A stretch of 21,385 bases of DNA from Syntrophomonas sp. UBA5432 (GTDB lineage: Bacteria > Bacillota > Syntrophomonadia > Syntrophomonadales > Syntrophomonadaceae), in the NCBI GenBank assembly GCA_002424365.1, contig DIRQ01000112.1:1-21385 (forward strand). Reading direction: 5' to 3'. The translations under genes and the position numbers were made by a program. This document shows, piece after piece, positions 20,722 to 21,385 of this stretch. How positions within the stretch are numbered: position 1 is the stretch's first letter; each line of letters begins with the position of its first letter. The notes under the pieces were generated by a model that saw only the letters and a program-made list of their open reading frames with translations, was not told the origin of the DNA and made no database searches.

Positions 20722-21385
20722 TGGCGAGAGATCTTATATTGGAAATAGGAGTGGAGGAAATACCCTCAGCCTACATGGGTAGGGCCATAGCAGATTTAAA
20801 AGCCAACGCCCTAAAGCAGCTTAATGATGCGCGCCTCTCTTATAAAGAAATACAGAGTTACGGTACTCCCCGCCGGCTTACCCTTTTTGTTAAAGGTCTG
20901 GAGGAGAAACAGCCTGATGCCGTGATAGAAATACGGGGACCCAAGAAATCTATAGCATTTGACCAAGAGGGTAATCCTACCAAAGCTGGGCTGGGATTTG
21001 CCCGTAGTCACAAGGCCGATTTCAATAATCTGGAAGTCCGAGAAGTTGGGGGAGTTGAGTATATATTTGTAATAAAGAAAGAAAAAGGTAATGCTAGTAC
21101 GGCAATTCTCCCCGACATTCTGCTGGATATTATCAACAGCCTGAGCTTTCCCAAGTCCATGCGCTGGGGTTATTACCATGCCCGTTTTGCCCGTCCCATC
21201 AGATGGTTACTGGCCCTATTGGACAGCGAAAGAATTAATATACAGATAGAGAATATTAAGAGTAATAATGAGACTTACGGGCATCGGTTTCTATCCAGTG
21301 GAGTGCTGCCGGTTAAGGACGTTCAGCATTACTTCCAAGTTCTCCGGGAGAATTATGTGATTTTGGATCAGGAAGAAAGAAAAGA
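20721..21385 (+). CDS. glyS: Glycyl-tRNA synthetase beta subunit, N-terminal part (runs off the window)
   Basis: The frame starts at GTG 20721, which overlaps the glyQ stop, and is open to the end of the window (221 codons seen of roughly 690 expected). The peptide begins MARDLILEIGVEEIPSAY, the standard GlyS opening. Further family segments are YGTPRRLTLFV, IRGPKKSIAFD, a segment ending KSMRWG (near 21161) and RFARPIRWLLALLD. The beta subunit binds tRNA and is required for charging activity. The ribosome site is GAGGAGGTG at the end of glyQ, so translation is coupled. The gene is truncated here by the window edge, not by mutation. Confidence 0.96.
   Translation, partial: MARDLILEIGVEEIPSAYMGRAIADLKANALKQLNDARLSYKEIQSYGTPRRLTLFVKGLEEKQPDAVIEIRGPKKSIAFDQEGNPTKAGLGFARSHKADFNNLEVREVGGVEYIFVIKKEKGNASTAILPDILLDIINSLSFPKSMRWGYYHARFARPIRWLLALLDSERINIQIENIKSNNETYGHRFLSSGVLPVKDVQHYFQVLRENYVILDQEERK

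Overview
The window looks like chromosomal DNA from a low-to-moderate GC, endospore-lineage Firmicute. The evidence is a YqfC/YqfD sporulation pair, a PgpH-type c-di-AMP phosphodiesterase, a glycyl T-box leader, split alpha/beta glycyl-tRNA synthetase, strong AGGAGG-type ribosome binding sites and frequent TTG/GTG starts. The gene order yqfC-yqfD-phoH-pgpH-ybeY-dgkA-cdd-era-recO-glyQ-glyS is the classic clostridial/bacillar block. Together with a long-chain acyl-CoA synthetase, this is compatible with a Syntrophomonas-like clostridium. That genus guess is inference and has not been tested.

Left part (1-8121), accessory in character. It starts with the tail of a short-chain dehydrogenase and a UspA-type stress protein. 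A decayed 3' fragment of a UPF0316 gene follows; its full-length relative lies at 6951-7541. On the minus strand is a two-component system (OmpR-type regulator 3252-3953, sensor kinase 1241-3277) with a plausible promoter and an 11-bp-period direct repeat upstream. A 61-residue membrane protein and a large long-chain acyl-CoA synthetase are also on the minus strand. The synthetase lies between two related hairpin sequences. The intact UPF0316 gene and a HIT-family hydrolase follow on the plus strand.

Middle (8122-8885). rpsU has its own promoter. Where its usual partner yqeY should be, only a frameshifted C-terminal remnant is visible, ending at a strong terminator. A 38-residue single-pass membrane protein then sits between two terminators.

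Right part (8886-21385), all on the plus strand. A candidate sigma-E promoter precedes yqfC-yqfD. Next come phoH, pgpH, ybeY, dgkA, cdd, era, deoC, an unrecognised membrane-anchored protein, and recO, mostly with short gaps or overlaps. These cover RNA/ribosome maturation (phoH, ybeY, era), c-di-AMP turnover (pgpH), lipid recycling (dgkA), nucleoside salvage (cdd, deoC) and recombination repair (recO).

Between recO and the T-box-controlled glyQS operon lies the most interesting gene: a full-length SMODS/CD-NTase-like nucleotidyltransferase with no CBASS partner nearby. Its two metal-binding aspartates are both asparagine (N-I-N in place of D-x-D), which predicts a non-catalytic pseudo-CD-NTase inside a housekeeping block. 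No tRNA, rRNA, CRISPR array, prophage or intact insertion sequence was seen.
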